A stretch of DNA of 56,386 nucleotides from Acidimicrobiales bacterium (GCA_016845305.1 JAERSW010000016.1:1-56386); one strand, 5' to 3'; counted from the stretch's first letter, positions 22,764 to 32,631 are shown. The notes: generated by a model not told the origin, from the sequence alone. Made by a program: numbers and translations.

Positions 22764-23969
22764 GTGAACGAGATGACCACACTCCTCCTCGCCAGCACCC
22801 AGCGCTCCATCGGCTGGGTCCTCGCCACCGTCGTGCTGGTGGGCATGGGCGTCTACCTGCTCTTCAGCTTCCGGATCGGCAAGCGCGAGGTCGGCTCCGA
22901 GATCGACCTGGCCTCCAACCGCCGGAAGCACGTCGACGACGACGAGCTCGAGACGAAGGTGCTCGACCGCAACCTGGCGTGGTCGCTGGTCACCCTCACC
23001 GTGATCTCGCTGATCCTGCCGCTCTACTGGCTGATGGAGCCGGCCCGCCAGGACAACGCCGCCTACGGCTGGGTGAAGCGCTTCGAGAAGCGGGGCGCCA
23101 ACAGCTTCGAAGAGGCCTGCGTGAGCTGCCACGGCCCCGGCGGCGTGGGCGGCGTGGCGTCGTACACCCTGACCGACCCCAACGGCGGGTTCGTGGCCCA
23201 GGTCGAGTGGAAGGCGCCGTCGCTGACCACCGTGCTGAGCCGCTTCGACGAGTCCGAGGTGCTGCGCATCCTCGACTACGGCCGTCCCGGCACGCCGATG
23301 CCGGCCTGGGGCCTCCCCGGCGGTGGCCCGCTGACCTCCCAGCAGGTCCACCAGCTGATCGTCTACCTGCGCTCCATCCAGTTGTCGCCCGACGAGGCGG
23401 CCGCCGAGGTGCAGTCCGGCCTCGTCGCCGGTGCCCGGGCCATCGTGACCGAACGCGATCCCGGCCTGACCGACGCCGACGACGTCGCCGCGGCGGCCGA
23501 GGCGTGGCTGGTGCAGGCCGCCGATCCGTCCAGCAGCGACTACGGCGCCTACGGCGAGCTGCTGTTCAACAACCCGGCCGGCCAGGGCGCCAACAGCTGC
23601 GCCCGCTGCCACACCCCCGGCTTCTCGTACGGGTCGAGCAGTGACGAGGCCGCCGCCGAGCTGGTCGCCGAGTGGCCCCGCCTCGCCGAGGCCGGGATCC
23701 TCACCGGCTACCAGCCGGGACTCGGCCACGTCGGCCCGAGCCTCATCGGCATCGAGACGCACTTCCCGACCGCCGCCGGCCACGAGGACTTCGTCCGCAC
23801 CGGCTCCGAGGTCGGGAGCGGCTACGGCAACGCCCGTCCGGGTACCGGCGCCATGCCGGGCTTCGGCGGACGGTCCGACGACCTGGACGTGATCGGGACC
23901 GTGGTGCGGTCGCGGATCCTCACCCCGGAGCAGATCGCCGCCGTCGTGGCGTACGAGAGGAGCCTCTGA
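22764..23969 (+). CDS. Membrane-bound diheme cytochrome c
   Basis: A 401-residue protein with two membrane helices (about residues 17-36 and 72-92) and two c-type heme motifs, CVSCH near residue 116 and CARCH near residue 280. Each is followed by a candidate Met ligand (GTPMPAWG and TGAMPGFG). It resembles the diheme QcrC of the actinobacterial bc complex in having two heme domains, but its membrane anchor is N-terminal and double. It would accept electrons from the Rieske protein and pass them to an oxidase that is not in this window. GTG 22764 or ATG 22773 may start it. Confidence 0.9.
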   Translation: MNEMTTLLLASTQRSIGWVLATVVLVGMGVYLLFSFRIGKREVGSEIDLASNRRKHVDDDELETKVLDRNLAWSLVTLTVISLILPLYWLMEPARQDNAAYGWVKRFEKRGANSFEEACVSCHGPGGVGGVASYTLTDPNGGFVAQVEWKAPSLTTVLSRFDESEVLRILDYGRPGTPMPAWGLPGGGPLTSQQVHQLIVYLRSIQLSPDEAAAEVQSGLVAGARAIVTERDPGLTDADDVAAAAEAWLVQAADPSSSDYGAYGELLFNNPAGQGANSCARCHTPGFSYGSSSDEAAAELVAEWPRLAEAGILTGYQPGLGHVGPSLIGIETHFPTAAGHEDFVRTGSEVGSGYGNARPGTGAMPGFGGRSDDLDVIGTVVRSRILTPEQIAAVVAYERSL

Positions 23970-24979
23970 TGGACACCCTGGTCACGCTGGCCGGGTTGGC
24001 CTGGGACCCCGAGATCCGGGGCATCCTGACCGTCGTCACCGGCTTCGCCGTCCTCATGGGCTCGGTCTGGCTGATCGTCGCCACCAACTCCGGCATCCGC
24101 CTGGCCACCCTCATGTCGGCCGCCGCCCTCATGGGCTGGATGGTGATCCTCGGCAGCGCCTGGTGGATGTACGGCTCCGGCTGGAAGGGCGACTCCCCGA
24201 GCTGGAAGACCGTCGACATCAACGTCGGCGACCTGGGCGCCAGCGGCCTGATGGAGGCCCGCCTGCTGCCCAACCCCGACGAGATGCCGACCGCCTACGA
24301 GTTGGTCGTGGCCTCCGGCGACGCCGTGGCCGTCGCCGAGTTCGACACCCTGCCCACCGCCGCCGAGAACCCGGACCTGTCAGCCGGCGAGTTGGCCGGC
24401 CTGCAGGCCGACCGGCAGTTGCGCAACGAGATCATCACCCGGTCGGAGTTGGCCGCGGTGGCCCGCAACGTCACCGACGCCGCCGGCCTCCGCGAGCTCG
24501 GCCCGTGGCGCCTGCTCGCCATCACCGAGGCCGGCGACGCCCAGGCCCAGGCGGCCGCCGACGTGCTGGCCCATCCGGACCTCGGCTTCGCCAGCTCGGC
24601 CGACTACAAGCTGCTGGACGCCTACACCATGGGTGGCAAGCCGTCGCTCCAGGACGACCCCAACCGGTGGGACCGCATCCGCCATTGGGTCACCAGCTCG
24701 GCACGCATCACCCACCCGACCCGGTACACCGTGGTCCAACTCCAGGGCGTGCTGCACCAGGAGGTCGCCCCCGGCGAGGCCCCGCCCCGCCCGGTGGTCG
24801 ACCCCGAGGAGCCGGTGGTCTCCGTCGTCATGATCCGCGACCTCGGCTGGGTCCGGCTGCGGCCGGCGCTGGTGACCATCGGGTCGCTGCTCGTCTTCCT
24901 CGCCCTCTGCTATTGGCTCCACGTGCGCGACAAGGAGCTCATGGAGCGGCGCAGGGAGTTCGAAGCCTCGAAGGCCTGA
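23969..24979 (+). CDS. Membrane protein of the cytochrome bc operon, function unknown
   Basis: A 336-residue protein. Two helices lie near the N-terminus (residues about 15-37 and 43-66) and one near the C-terminus (about 300-320). Between them is a soluble domain of about 230 residues with no cysteines and no cofactor motif. The short C-terminal tail is basic (ERRREFEASKA). ATG 23969 overlaps the cytochrome c stop (TGATG), so it is part of the operon. A scaffold or assembly role for the bc complex is plausible. Confidence 0.7.
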   Translation: MDTLVTLAGLAWDPEIRGILTVVTGFAVLMGSVWLIVATNSGIRLATLMSAAALMGWMVILGSAWWMYGSGWKGDSPSWKTVDINVGDLGASGLMEARLLPNPDEMPTAYELVVASGDAVAVAEFDTLPTAAENPDLSAGELAGLQADRQLRNEIITRSELAAVARNVTDAAGLRELGPWRLLAITEAGDAQAQAAADVLAHPDLGFASSADYKLLDAYTMGGKPSLQDDPNRWDRIRHWVTSSARITHPTRYTVVQLQGVLHQEVAPGEAPPRPVVDPEEPVVSVVMIRDLGWVRLRPALVTIGSLLVFLALCYWLHVRDKELMERRREFEASKA

Positions 24980-25026
24980 CCCCGTGACCATCTCCGTGGT
25001 CCGGGGTGGGACCGGGAGCGAGTGAC

Positions 25027-25509
25027 GTGCTCGGCCAGTACCTGCCCGTCGTCGTCCTGCTGATCCTCGCCTTCCTCTTCGCGGCGCTCAGCTTCGTGGC
25101 GTCGCGCCTGCTGGCGCCCCGCCGCCCCCACGACCGCAAGGCCGCCCCGTACGAGTGCGGCATCATCCCCGGCCGTGAGACCCCGGAGCGCTTCCCGGTC
25201 CGGTTCTTCCTCGTGGCGATGATCTTCATCGTGTTCGACATCGAGATCGTCTTCCTCTACCCGTGGGCGGTCGCCCACGGCGGCCTCGGCCTGTTCGGCC
25301 TGGTGGCCGTGCTGCTGTTCTCGCTGGCCGTCTTCGAGTCGTTCGTGTACCTGATCGGCAACGGCGCCCTGGAGTGGGGTCCGGTGCGTCGGGTCCGCCA
25401 CGCCGTCTCGCCGGCCCGCACGTCCACCTCGACCATCCGTCGGGCCGGGGTCCGCGAGGTCGGCCTCGAGGGGCGGACCATCGGCGACGAGTCGGGGAGG
25501 GCCGCCTGA
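25027..25509 (+). CDS. nuoA: NADH-quinone oxidoreductase subunit A (complex I, set 1)
   Basis: A 160-residue NuoA with three membrane helices and the conserved loop [12 protein letters not shown], whose Cys lines the quinone cavity, then [12 protein letters not shown]. The last 40 residues are a charged tail beyond the usual NuoA end. GTG 25027 is preferred because GGGAG sits 7 nt upstream; GTG 25006 is an alternative. It follows the bc operon after 47 nt without a visible promoter or terminator, so the bc and nuo-1 genes look like one transcription unit. Confidence 0.93.
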   Translation: MLGQYLPVVVLLILAFLFAALSFVASRLLAPRRPHDRKAAPYECGIIPGRETPERFPVRFFLVAMIFIVFDIEIVFLYPWAVAHGGLGLFGLVAVLLFSLAVFESFVYLIGNGALEWGPVRRVRHAVSPARTSTSTIRRAGVREVGLEGRTIGDESGRAA

Positions 25510-26114
25510 TGCCCCGCATCCCCGGCATCGGCGACACGTCGGCCATCCTCGACGACGGCCTCGAGGGCCTGGAGCACAACTTCGTCACCGCCCGCGTCGA
25601 GGACCTCGTCAAGTGGTCCCGGGCCCGCAGCTGCTGGCCGGCCACCTTCGGCCTGGCCTGCTGCGCCATCGAGATGATGGCCACCGGTGCCGCCCACTAC
25701 GACCTGGCCCGCTACGGCATGGAGGTCTTCCGGGCGTCGCCCCGGCAGGCCGACCTGATGATCGTGGCCGGCCGGGTGTCGCAGAAGATGGCGCCGATCC
25801 TGCGCCAGATCTACGACCAGATGATGGAACCCAAGTGGGTCATCTCGATGGGCGTCTGTGCGTCGAGCGGCGGCATGTTCAACAACTACGCCATCGTGCA
25901 GGGCGTCGACCAGGTCGTGCCCGTCGACGTCTACGCCCCCGGCTGCCCGCCCGGCCCCGAGACGCTGATGCACGCCATCCTCACGCTGCACGGCAACATC
26001 CAGAGCGGCGAGCTGACCCGTCGCCGGGAGGCCAACGCCGGTGGCGCCGCCATCCACGTCGAACCGCCGGCTCCGGTGCCGTCGGCCCAGCCGGTGGAGC
26101 TGGGCTCCCGGTGA
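25509..26114 (+). CDS. nuoB: NADH-quinone oxidoreductase subunit B (set 1)
   Basis: A 201-residue NuoB holding terminal cluster N2. The four cysteine ligands are visible: the CC pair in [11 protein letters not shown], one in [10 protein letters not shown], and one in PGCPPGPE. About 40 residues beyond the core form a hydrophilic C-terminal tail. The ATG overlaps the nuoA stop (TGATG). Confidence 0.95.
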   Translation: MPRIPGIGDTSAILDDGLEGLEHNFVTARVEDLVKWSRARSCWPATFGLACCAIEMMATGAAHYDLARYGMEVFRASPRQADLMIVAGRVSQKMAPILRQIYDQMMEPKWVISMGVCASSGGMFNNYAIVQGVDQVVPVDVYAPGCPPGPETLMHAILTLHGNIQSGELTRRREANAGGAAIHVEPPAPVPSAQPVELGSR

Positions 26115-26650
26115 GCGACGAGCAGGTGGAGGAGGGCGCGACCGCTGACGAGGCCGTCGAAGCCCCGACCGGCCCGACCGCCTACGGCGTGCCCGTCGTG
26201 GACGCCTCCGGCCAGGAGGTCCTGCACCCGTCGCCGGACACGTGGCTGGAGACCGTCACCGCCCTGAAGGACGACGGCTTCTGCATGGCCATCGACGTGA
26301 CGGCCGTGGACTACTCGGCCCATCCGGGGCGCACCGACCTGCCCGACGGCGTCCAGCCCGAGCGCTTCGAGGTGGTGGCCTCGTTCATTCGCCACGACGA
26401 CGGCCGACGGGTCCGCCTGCGGGCCCAGGTCCCCGAGTCGGACCCGGTCGTCCCGTCGCTGTTCGACCTCTTCCCCGGCACCGAGGCCATGGAACGCGAG
26501 GCCTTCGACCTGGTCGGCGTCCGCTTCGAGGGCCACCCCGACCCGACCCGCATCCTCATGCCCGAGGACTGGAACGGCCACCCGTTGCGACGTGACGTCG
26601 CCATGGGGCGGATCCCCGTCCAGTTCAAGGACGCGCCGGCGCCCCGATGA
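26111..26650 (+). CDS. nuoC: NADH-quinone oxidoreductase subunit C (set 1)
   Basis: A 179-residue NuoC (30 kDa subunit), a peripheral-arm structural protein. The family signature region is [21 protein letters not shown] (written here in short form), followed by [22 protein letters not shown] 26111 overlaps the nuoB stop (GTGA). Not fused to NuoD. Confidence 0.93.
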   Translation: MSDEQVEEGATADEAVEAPTGPTAYGVPVVDASGQEVLHPSPDTWLETVTALKDDGFCMAIDVTAVDYSAHPGRTDLPDGVQPERFEVVASFIRHDDGRRVRLRAQVPESDPVVPSLFDLFPGTEAMEREAFDLVGVRFEGHPDPTRILMPEDWNGHPLRRDVAMGRIPVQFKDAPAPR

Positions 26651-28020
26651 CCGAGCCGAGCACCGCCGACGTGGCCGAATCGGTCGACGCTCCCGTCATG
26701 GGCGACCCTGTCCCGGGTGACCCTGTCCCGGGTGATCTGGGGTCGGCCGAGCGCGTCCTGCGACGCGACGACACCAGCGCCGTGCTGCGCCTCAGCGAGG
26801 CCGAGGCCGCCGTGCTGGCCGGCGACCCCGACGACCCGCCCACCGGTACGGCCGACGACCAGCGGATGATCCTCAACATGGGTCCGTCGCACCCGTCCAC
26901 CCACGGCGTGCTGCGCCTCATGCTGGAGATGGAGGGCGAGACCGTCCTGCGCTCCAAGCCGGTCATCGGGTACCTCCACACCGGCATGGAGAAGACGGCC
27001 GAGGACCTCACCTACCTCCAGGGCCCCACCAACGTCACCCGGATGGACTACGCCGCTCCGCTGTTCTCGGAGCTGTCGTTCTCGCTGGCCGTCGAGCAGC
27101 TCCTCGGCCTCGAGGTCCCGCCCCGGGCCACGTGGATCCGGATGCTCATGTGCGAGCTGAACCGGGCCGCCTCCCACCTGCTGTTCCAGGCCACCAACGG
27201 CATGGACGTCGGCGCCGTGTCGATGATGATCTACGGCTGGCGGGAACGCGAGGAGGTGCTGCGCTTCTTCGAGAAGGTCACCGGCCTGCGGATGAACCAC
27301 AACTACATCCGCCCCGGCGGCGTGGCCGCCGATCTGCCCGACGGCTGGCAGGACGACGTGCGCCGCCTGCTGGAGCTCATCCCGCCCCGGCTCGACGAGT
27401 ACGACACCCTGCTGACCGGCCAGCCCATCTTCCGCGAGCGCCTCCAGGGCGTGGGCGTGATGACCCCGGCCGAGGCCCTCGCCCTGTCGGCCACCGGCCC
27501 CATCCTCCGGTCCACCGGCTACGCCTGGGACCTGCGCCGCGACCAGCCCTACCTGGCCTACGACGAGGTCGAGTTCGACGTCATCGTCGGCACCCACGGC
27601 GACGCCTTCGACCGGTACGCCATCCGTCTCAACGAGATCCGCGAGTCGCTGCGCATCGTCGAGCAGATCCTCGACCTCATGCCCGACGGCGACTACCGCA
27701 CCCAGGACAAGAAGGTCACCCCGCCGCCGCGGGCCCGCATCGACGAGTCGATGGAGGCCCTCATCCACCACTTCAAGATCTTCACCGAGGGCTTCCACGT
27801 GCCCGAGGGCGAGACGTACGCCGCGGTGGAGTCCCCCCGGGGCGAGCTGGGCTGCTACCTCGTCTCCGACGGCGGGCCGAAGCCGTACCGCATGCACATC
27901 CGCGGCCCGAGCTTCGTGAACCTGCAGACGCTGCCGCACCTCATGGAGGGCGGCCTCATCGCCGACGGCGTGGCCGTCATCTCGTCGGTCGACCCGATCA
28001 TGGGGGAGGTCGACCGGTGA
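26647..28020 (+). CDS. nuoD: NADH-quinone oxidoreductase subunit D (set 1)
   Basis: A 457-residue NuoD (49 kDa), which forms the quinone site with NuoB. The core begins at LNMGPSHPSTHGVLRLML, where R90 corresponds to the arginine that NDUFAF7 methylates in mitochondrial NDUFS2. The first 70 residues are an acidic arm carrying a duplicated GDPVP unit. The end, SSVDPIMGEVDR, is canonical. The ATG overlaps the nuoC stop. Confidence 0.95.
   Translation: MTEPSTADVAESVDAPVMGDPVPGDPVPGDLGSAERVLRRDDTSAVLRLSEAEAAVLAGDPDDPPTGTADDQRMILNMGPSHPSTHGVLRLMLEMEGETVLRSKPVIGYLHTGMEKTAEDLTYLQGPTNVTRMDYAAPLFSELSFSLAVEQLLGLEVPPRATWIRMLMCELNRAASHLLFQATNGMDVGAVSMMIYGWREREEVLRFFEKVTGLRMNHNYIRPGGVAADLPDGWQDDVRRLLELIPPRLDEYDTLLTGQPIFRERLQGVGVMTPAEALALSATGPILRSTGYAWDLRRDQPYLAYDEVEFDVIVGTHGDAFDRYAIRLNEIRESLRIVEQILDLMPDGDYRTQDKKVTPPPRARIDESMEALIHHFKIFTEGFHVPEGETYAAVESPRGELGCYLVSDGGPKPYRMHIRGPSFVNLQTLPHLMEGGLIADGVAVISSVDPIMGEVDR
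26704..26733 (+). repeat. Perfect 15-bp tandem duplication in nuoD
   Basis: GACCCTGTCCCGGGT occurs twice in direct succession, in frame, encoding a doubled GDPVP in the flexible N-terminal arm of NuoD. It looks like a recent slippage event and is a likely length-variable site. Confidence 0.85.
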
Positions 28021-28709
28021 GCTGGTTCGACGCCGCCCGGGAGCGCACCGCACGCGACATCCTGGCCCGCTACCCGAAGCCCAGGTCGGCCGTCATCCCG
28101 CTGCTGCACCTGGCCCAGGAGCAGGAGGGCTGGGTGACGCCGGCCGCCATGGCCGAGATCGCCGAGCTGACCGGCACCACGCCCGCCGAGGTGCTGGGAA
28201 CCGGCAGCTTCTACGAGATGTTCAAGTTCCACCCGGTGGGCACCCACCTGGTCAATGTGTGCACCAACGTGTCGTGCCAGCTGCTCGGCGGCGAGGAGCT
28301 GCTCCACCACGTCGAGTCGACGCTCGGGGTGAAGGCCGGCGGCACCACCGACGACGGCGTGTTCACCGTCGAGGACGTGGAGTGCGTGGCCGCCTGCACC
28401 GAGGCCCCCTGCTTCACCGTCAACTACCGGTACTTCCACCGGGCCGACGCCGGCACCTTCGACGAGGTGGTGGCCGACATCCGGGCCGGTCGGAGCCCCA
28501 TCGAGCGGGGCGCGGCGGGTGACGCCGGCGACCTGCCCGTCCACGGCACCCTCGGTCGGGTCCGCCAGCAGGTCCCCGACGACCGCCGGGCCGGCGTGGT
28601 GCCGCCCGAGCAGGTCGAGGGTGCTCCGTCGTGGATGGCGACCATGTCTCCGGCCGCGTCTCCGAGCGTGTCTCCGGACGGGGCCGACGCCGGGGAGGGC
28701 GCGTCGTGA
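28017..28709 (+). CDS. nuoE: NADH-quinone oxidoreductase subunit E (set 1)
   Basis: A 230-residue NuoE, a thioredoxin-fold [2Fe-2S] subunit of the NADH-dehydrogenase module. Ligand cysteines appear in VCTNVSCQLLGG and VECVAACTEAPC. The core ends near residue 160; the remaining 70 residues are a Pro/Ser/Ala-rich extension not usual for NuoE. GTG 28017 overlaps the nuoD stop. This gene exists only in set 1. Confidence 0.93.
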   Translation: MSWFDAARERTARDILARYPKPRSAVIPLLHLAQEQEGWVTPAAMAEIAELTGTTPAEVLGTGSFYEMFKFHPVGTHLVNVCTNVSCQLLGGEELLHHVESTLGVKAGGTTDDGVFTVEDVECVAACTEAPCFTVNYRYFHRADAGTFDEVVADIRAGRSPIERGAAGDAGDLPVHGTLGRVRQQVPDDRRAGVVPPEQVEGAPSWMATMSPAASPSVSPDGADAGEGAS

Positions 28710-30121
28710 CCGGCGCGTACGTCCCCCATGCCGCGGGCTACGTCGACAACGGCGGCCCCAAGGTCGTGTCGTCGCGCTTCGTCCACGAGGACTCGTACAC
28801 GCTCGAACGGTCGTTGGCCACCGGCGGCTACGAGGGCCTGCGGGCCGCCCTGGCGCGCCCGCCGGCCGACGTTCACGCCGAGGTCCGCGACGCCACCCTG
28901 CTGGGGCGCGGCGGCGCCGGCTTCCCGGCCGGCGTCAAGTGGGGCTTCTGCCCGGAGGGCGTGTGGCCCCGCTACCTCGTCGTCAACGGCGACGAGTCCG
29001 AGCCCGGGACCTACAAGGACCGCCTCCTCATGGAGCGCGACCCCCACCAGCTCATCGAGGGCTGCCTCATCACCTGCTACGCCCTCGGCCTGTCGCAGTG
29101 CTTCCTGTACGTCCGCGGCGAGATGGCCCTCGGCCAGGAACGCATCGCGGCGGCCCTGAACGAGGCCTACGCGGCGGGCTACGTGGGCCGCAACGTGCTC
29201 GGCACCGACTTCTCGGTCGACGTCACCCTCCACTGGGGGGCCGGCGCCTACATCGTCGGCGAGGAGACCGCCCTCATCGAGAGCCTCGAGGGCAACCGCG
29301 GCATGCCGCGGCTCAAGCCGCCGTACTTCCCGGCCGCCATCGGCCTGTACGGCCAGCCCACGATCGTCAACAACGTGGAGACGCTGGCCAACGTGCCGTG
29401 GATCCTGGCCAACGGCGCCGAGGCCTACAAGCGGATGGGGTCCGAGACCTCGCCCGGAACCCGCCTGTTCGCCGTCTCGGGGCACGTGAAGCGACCCGGC
29501 GTGTACGAGGTCGAGCAGGGCGTGACCACGTTCCGCGACCTCTTCTACGGGGACGGGTTCTGCCAGGGCATCCGCGACGGCCACGAGCTGAAGATGTTCA
29601 TCCCCGGCGGCGGCTCGGCCCCGTGGTTCTTCGCCGAGCACCTGGACCTCCCGCTGGAGGCCAAGGAGGTGGGCGCGGCCGGTTCGATGCTCGGCTCGGG
29701 CGCCATCGTGGTGATGGACGAGACCACCGACGCCGTGAAGGCCTGCCACCGGATGGTGCGCTTCTTCGCCCGCGAGTCGTGCGGCAAGTGCTCGCCGTGC
29801 CGCGAGGGGACCAGCTGGGAAGAGAAGATCCTGGCCCGCATCCTCGACGGCCACGGCCGCCCGTCCGACATCGACCTGCTCCTCGACGTGGGCGACAACA
29901 TCAGCCCCGGGCCCTACCCGGTGGCGTCGCACCCGGACGAGGGCCTGGACGCGGTGCCGTTCCCACCCCGCCAGACCACCATCTGCCCGTTGGGCCCGTC
30001 GTCGGTGGCGCCCATCACGTCGACCATCCGCCGGTTCCGCCACGAGTTCGAGGCGAAGATCACCCGCGGCGACGGCATCCCCGTGAGCGCCGCGCCCAGC
30101 GGTGGGGAGGCCGGCTCGTGA
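28706..30121 (+). CDS. nuoF: NADH-quinone oxidoreductase subunit F (set 1)
   Basis: A 471-residue NuoF, the NADH- and FMN-binding subunit. The glycine-rich NADH motif is LLGRGGAGFPAGVKW, the FMN region includes VVNGDESEPGTYKDR and YIVGEETALIESLEG, and the [4Fe-4S] N3 ligands are in ESCGKCSPCREG and TTICPLG. All residues expected for NADH oxidation are present. GTG 28706 overlaps the nuoE stop. Confidence 0.95.
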   Translation: MTGAYVPHAAGYVDNGGPKVVSSRFVHEDSYTLERSLATGGYEGLRAALARPPADVHAEVRDATLLGRGGAGFPAGVKWGFCPEGVWPRYLVVNGDESEPGTYKDRLLMERDPHQLIEGCLITCYALGLSQCFLYVRGEMALGQERIAAALNEAYAAGYVGRNVLGTDFSVDVTLHWGAGAYIVGEETALIESLEGNRGMPRLKPPYFPAAIGLYGQPTIVNNVETLANVPWILANGAEAYKRMGSETSPGTRLFAVSGHVKRPGVYEVEQGVTTFRDLFYGDGFCQGIRDGHELKMFIPGGGSAPWFFAEHLDLPLEAKEVGAAGSMLGSGAIVVMDETTDAVKACHRMVRFFARESCGKCSPCREGTSWEEKILARILDGHGRPSDIDLLLDVGDNISPGPYPVASHPDEGLDAVPFPPRQTTICPLGPSSVAPITSTIRRFRHEFEAKITRGDGIPVSAAPSGGEAGS

Positions 30122-32631
30122 GCGACGAGACCCCCCCGGTGGAGATCCCGTCGGTGGATATCACCGTCGATGGTGAGACGGTGGCCGCCCGCCCGGGCGA
30201 GCTGCTGATCGACGCCTGTGAGCGCACCGGCACCTACATCCCCCGGTTCTGCCACCACTCCCGCTTGGAACCGGTCGGCATGTGCCGCATGTGCCTGGTC
30301 GAGGTCGACACCGGCCGCGGTCCGGCCCTGCAGCCGTCCTGCATGCTGCCCTGCACCCCCGGCATGGTCGTCGACACCGAGTCGGAGCGGACCCGCAAGG
30401 CCCAGGACGGCGTGCTCGAGTTCCTGCTCGTCAACCACCCGCTGGACTGCCCGGTCTGCGACAAGGGCGGTGAGTGCCCGCTGCAGGACCAGACCATGGC
30501 CTTCGGCCCCGGCGAGAGCCGCTTCGTCGAGGAGAAGCGCCACTTCGAGAAGCCCATCCCGGTCAACGAGAACGTGCACCTCGACCGGGAGCGCTGCATC
30601 CTCTGCGACCGCTGCACCCGCTTCGCCGGCGAGGTGGCCGGCGACCAGCTCATCCACTTCATGGACCGGGGCGGCCAGACGCAGGTCAACACCTTCCCCG
30701 AGCAGCCGTTCGCCTCGTACTTCAGCGGCAACACCGTCCAGATCTGCCCGGTGGGTGCCCTGACCGCCGCCCCGTACCGCTTCAAGGCCCGCCCGTGGGA
30801 CCTCGAGGAGGTCGAGTCGACGAGCACGCTCGACAGCGTCGGCAGCCGCATCTCCGTCCAGTCGTCGCGCGACCGGGTGCTGCGCTTCCAGGGCGTCGAC
30901 GCCGACGCCGTCAACTGGGGCTGGCTGTCCGACAAGGAGCGCTTCGTCTTCGAGGCCTACGACCACGCGGACCGCCTCGCCACCCCGATGCTGCGGGGCG
31001 ACGCGCTGGGCAACCGCGCTCCGGACGGCGACGCCCTGGTGGCCGCCCCGTGGAGCGAGGCCCTCGGCGTGGCCGCCGACGCCCTGTCGGCCGCCCCGGC
31101 CGACCGCCTCGCCGTGCTCGGCGGGGCCCGGCTCACCAACGAGTCGCAGTACGCGTGGGCCAAGCTGGCCAAGGGCGTGTTCGGCACCGACCACGTCGAC
31201 GCCCAGTTGGGCGACGGCCTGCCCGCCGAGGTGGTCCTCGGCCTGCCCCGGGCCACCATCGACCGGGCCTGCACGCCGGGCGGCACCATCGTCCTGCTCG
31301 GCCCGGACCCCAAGGAGGAGCTGGGCGCCCTGTTCCTGCGCCTCCGCCACGCCGTGGTCCACGACGGCGCCACCCTCGTCGAGCTGACGCCGCGCCGCAC
31401 CGGCCTGAGCGCCCATGCCGCCCACTCGCTCCGGGTCCTGCCCGGTGGGGCGGCCGACGCCGTGTCCGCCATGTTCGGTGGCGGTTCGCCCGCCGGTGCC
31501 GCCGGCCTGTCGGCCGAGGCGCTGGCCGCCGCCGGTGCCACCATCGCCGCCGCGGTGGCCGAGGGTCGTCCGGTGACCGTCCTGGTGGGCCGTCCGTCGC
31601 TGGCCGAGGCCGCCGGTCCGGTGGTCGACGCCGCGTTGGCGCTGCACGACCACCTGCCCGAGGCCGCCTTCCTGTCGCTGCTGCGCCGCGGCAACGTCCA
31701 CGGCGCCCTCGACATGGGCCTGGCCCCCGGGCTGCTGCCCGGCCGGGTGACGCTGGCCGATGCGTCCGGCGTCTCCTCCGTCTGGCCGACCGTGCCCACG
31801 GACCGGGGCCACGACGCCATCGGCATCCTCGAGGCCGCGGCGGCCGGCGAGGTCGACGTGCTGGTGCTGCTCGGCGCCGACGTGCTCGCCGACGTCCCCG
31901 ACCGCGACCTCGCCGAACGGGCGCTGGCCAACGCCGGAACCGTCGTGGCCGTCGACCTGTTCGGCACGCCCACGGTGGCCCGGGCCGACGTGGTCCTGCC
32001 CGCCGCGGCCCCCACCGAGGTGGACGGGACGTTCACCAACCTGGAGGGCCGCGTCAGCGTGGTGGCCCGCAAGGTCACCGCACCGGGGACCGCCCGTCCG
32101 GACTGGGCCATCGCCGTGGAGCTGGCCGACCGGCTGGGCACCGACCTCGGCTTCGGCTCGGTCGACGACGTGCTGGCCGAGCTGGCCGCGGTGTCGCCGA
32201 TCCACGCCGGCATCACCCCCGAGGCCCTGGCCGCGTCGGTCCGCGAGGGCGTCCTGGTCGAGGGCCGGACCGCTCTGGCCCGACCCGACCGCACCGAGGT
32301 GCCGGTGAACGACGCCTACGGGCTGCGCCTGGTCGCCGACCGGTCCATGTACGACGTCGGCGTGCTCGTGGCCCACAGCCCGTCGCTGGCCGGCCTGGCC
32401 CCGGGCGCCGTGGCCGGCTTCGAGCCGTCCGACCTGAGCCGACACGGCCTGGCCGAGGGCGAGGTCGTGGACCTGATCGCCGACCGGGGGACCGTCCAGG
32501 TCGCCGTGGCGTCCGACCCCGGCGTGGCCCGGGGCACCGTGCACCTGCGGGTCAACCAGGCCGACGTCGACGCCGGCCGCCTCATCGACGCCTCGGCGCC
32601 GGTGACCGGGATCCGGGTGGGACGCCGGTGA
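30118..32631 (+). CDS. nuoG: NADH-quinone oxidoreductase subunit G (set 1)
   Basis: An 837-residue NuoG. The N-terminal [2Fe-2S] domain (FCHHSRLEPVGMCRMCLVEV), the His/Cys3 cluster (HPLDCPVCDKGGECPLQ) and the N4 ligands (CILCDRCTRF with CPVGAL) are present. The molybdopterin-oxidoreductase-like domain follows. The spot where some bacterial NuoG bind the extra N7 cluster reads STSTLDSVGSR (residues 234-244), with no cysteines, so N7 is absent. GTG 30118 overlaps the nuoF stop. Confidence 0.95.
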   Translation: MSDETPPVEIPSVDITVDGETVAARPGELLIDACERTGTYIPRFCHHSRLEPVGMCRMCLVEVDTGRGPALQPSCMLPCTPGMVVDTESERTRKAQDGVLEFLLVNHPLDCPVCDKGGECPLQDQTMAFGPGESRFVEEKRHFEKPIPVNENVHLDRERCILCDRCTRFAGEVAGDQLIHFMDRGGQTQVNTFPEQPFASYFSGNTVQICPVGALTAAPYRFKARPWDLEEVESTSTLDSVGSRISVQSSRDRVLRFQGVDADAVNWGWLSDKERFVFEAYDHADRLATPMLRGDALGNRAPDGDALVAAPWSEALGVAADALSAAPADRLAVLGGARLTNESQYAWAKLAKGVFGTDHVDAQLGDGLPAEVVLGLPRATIDRACTPGGTIVLLGPDPKEELGALFLRLRHAVVHDGATLVELTPRRTGLSAHAAHSLRVLPGGAADAVSAMFGGGSPAGAAGLSAEALAAAGATIAAAVAEGRPVTVLVGRPSLAEAAGPVVDAALALHDHLPEAAFLSLLRRGNVHGALDMGLAPGLLPGRVTLADASGVSSVWPTVPTDRGHDAIGILEAAAAGEVDVLVLLGADVLADVPDRDLAERALANAGTVVAVDLFGTPTVARADVVLPAAAPTEVDGTFTNLEGRVSVVARKVTAPGTARPDWAIAVELADRLGTDLGFGSVDDVLAELAAVSPIHAGITPEALAASVREGVLVEGRTALARPDRTEVPVNDAYGLRLVADRSMYDVGVLVAHSPSLAGLAPGAVAGFEPSDLSRHGLAEGEVVDLIADRGTVQVAVASDPGVARGTVHLRVNQADVDAGRLIDASAPVTGIRVGRR

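Noticed and set aside
25006-25026. Rex operator or promoter directly before nuoA set 1
   Set aside because: No GTG-N8-CAC palindrome or TANNNT at a suitable distance was found; the 47-nt spacer mostly holds a ribosome-binding site.
26704-26733. Short tandem repeat as a mobile-element footprint
   Set aside because: The duplication is in frame, lacks inverted repeats and other element features, and is best explained by replication slippage.
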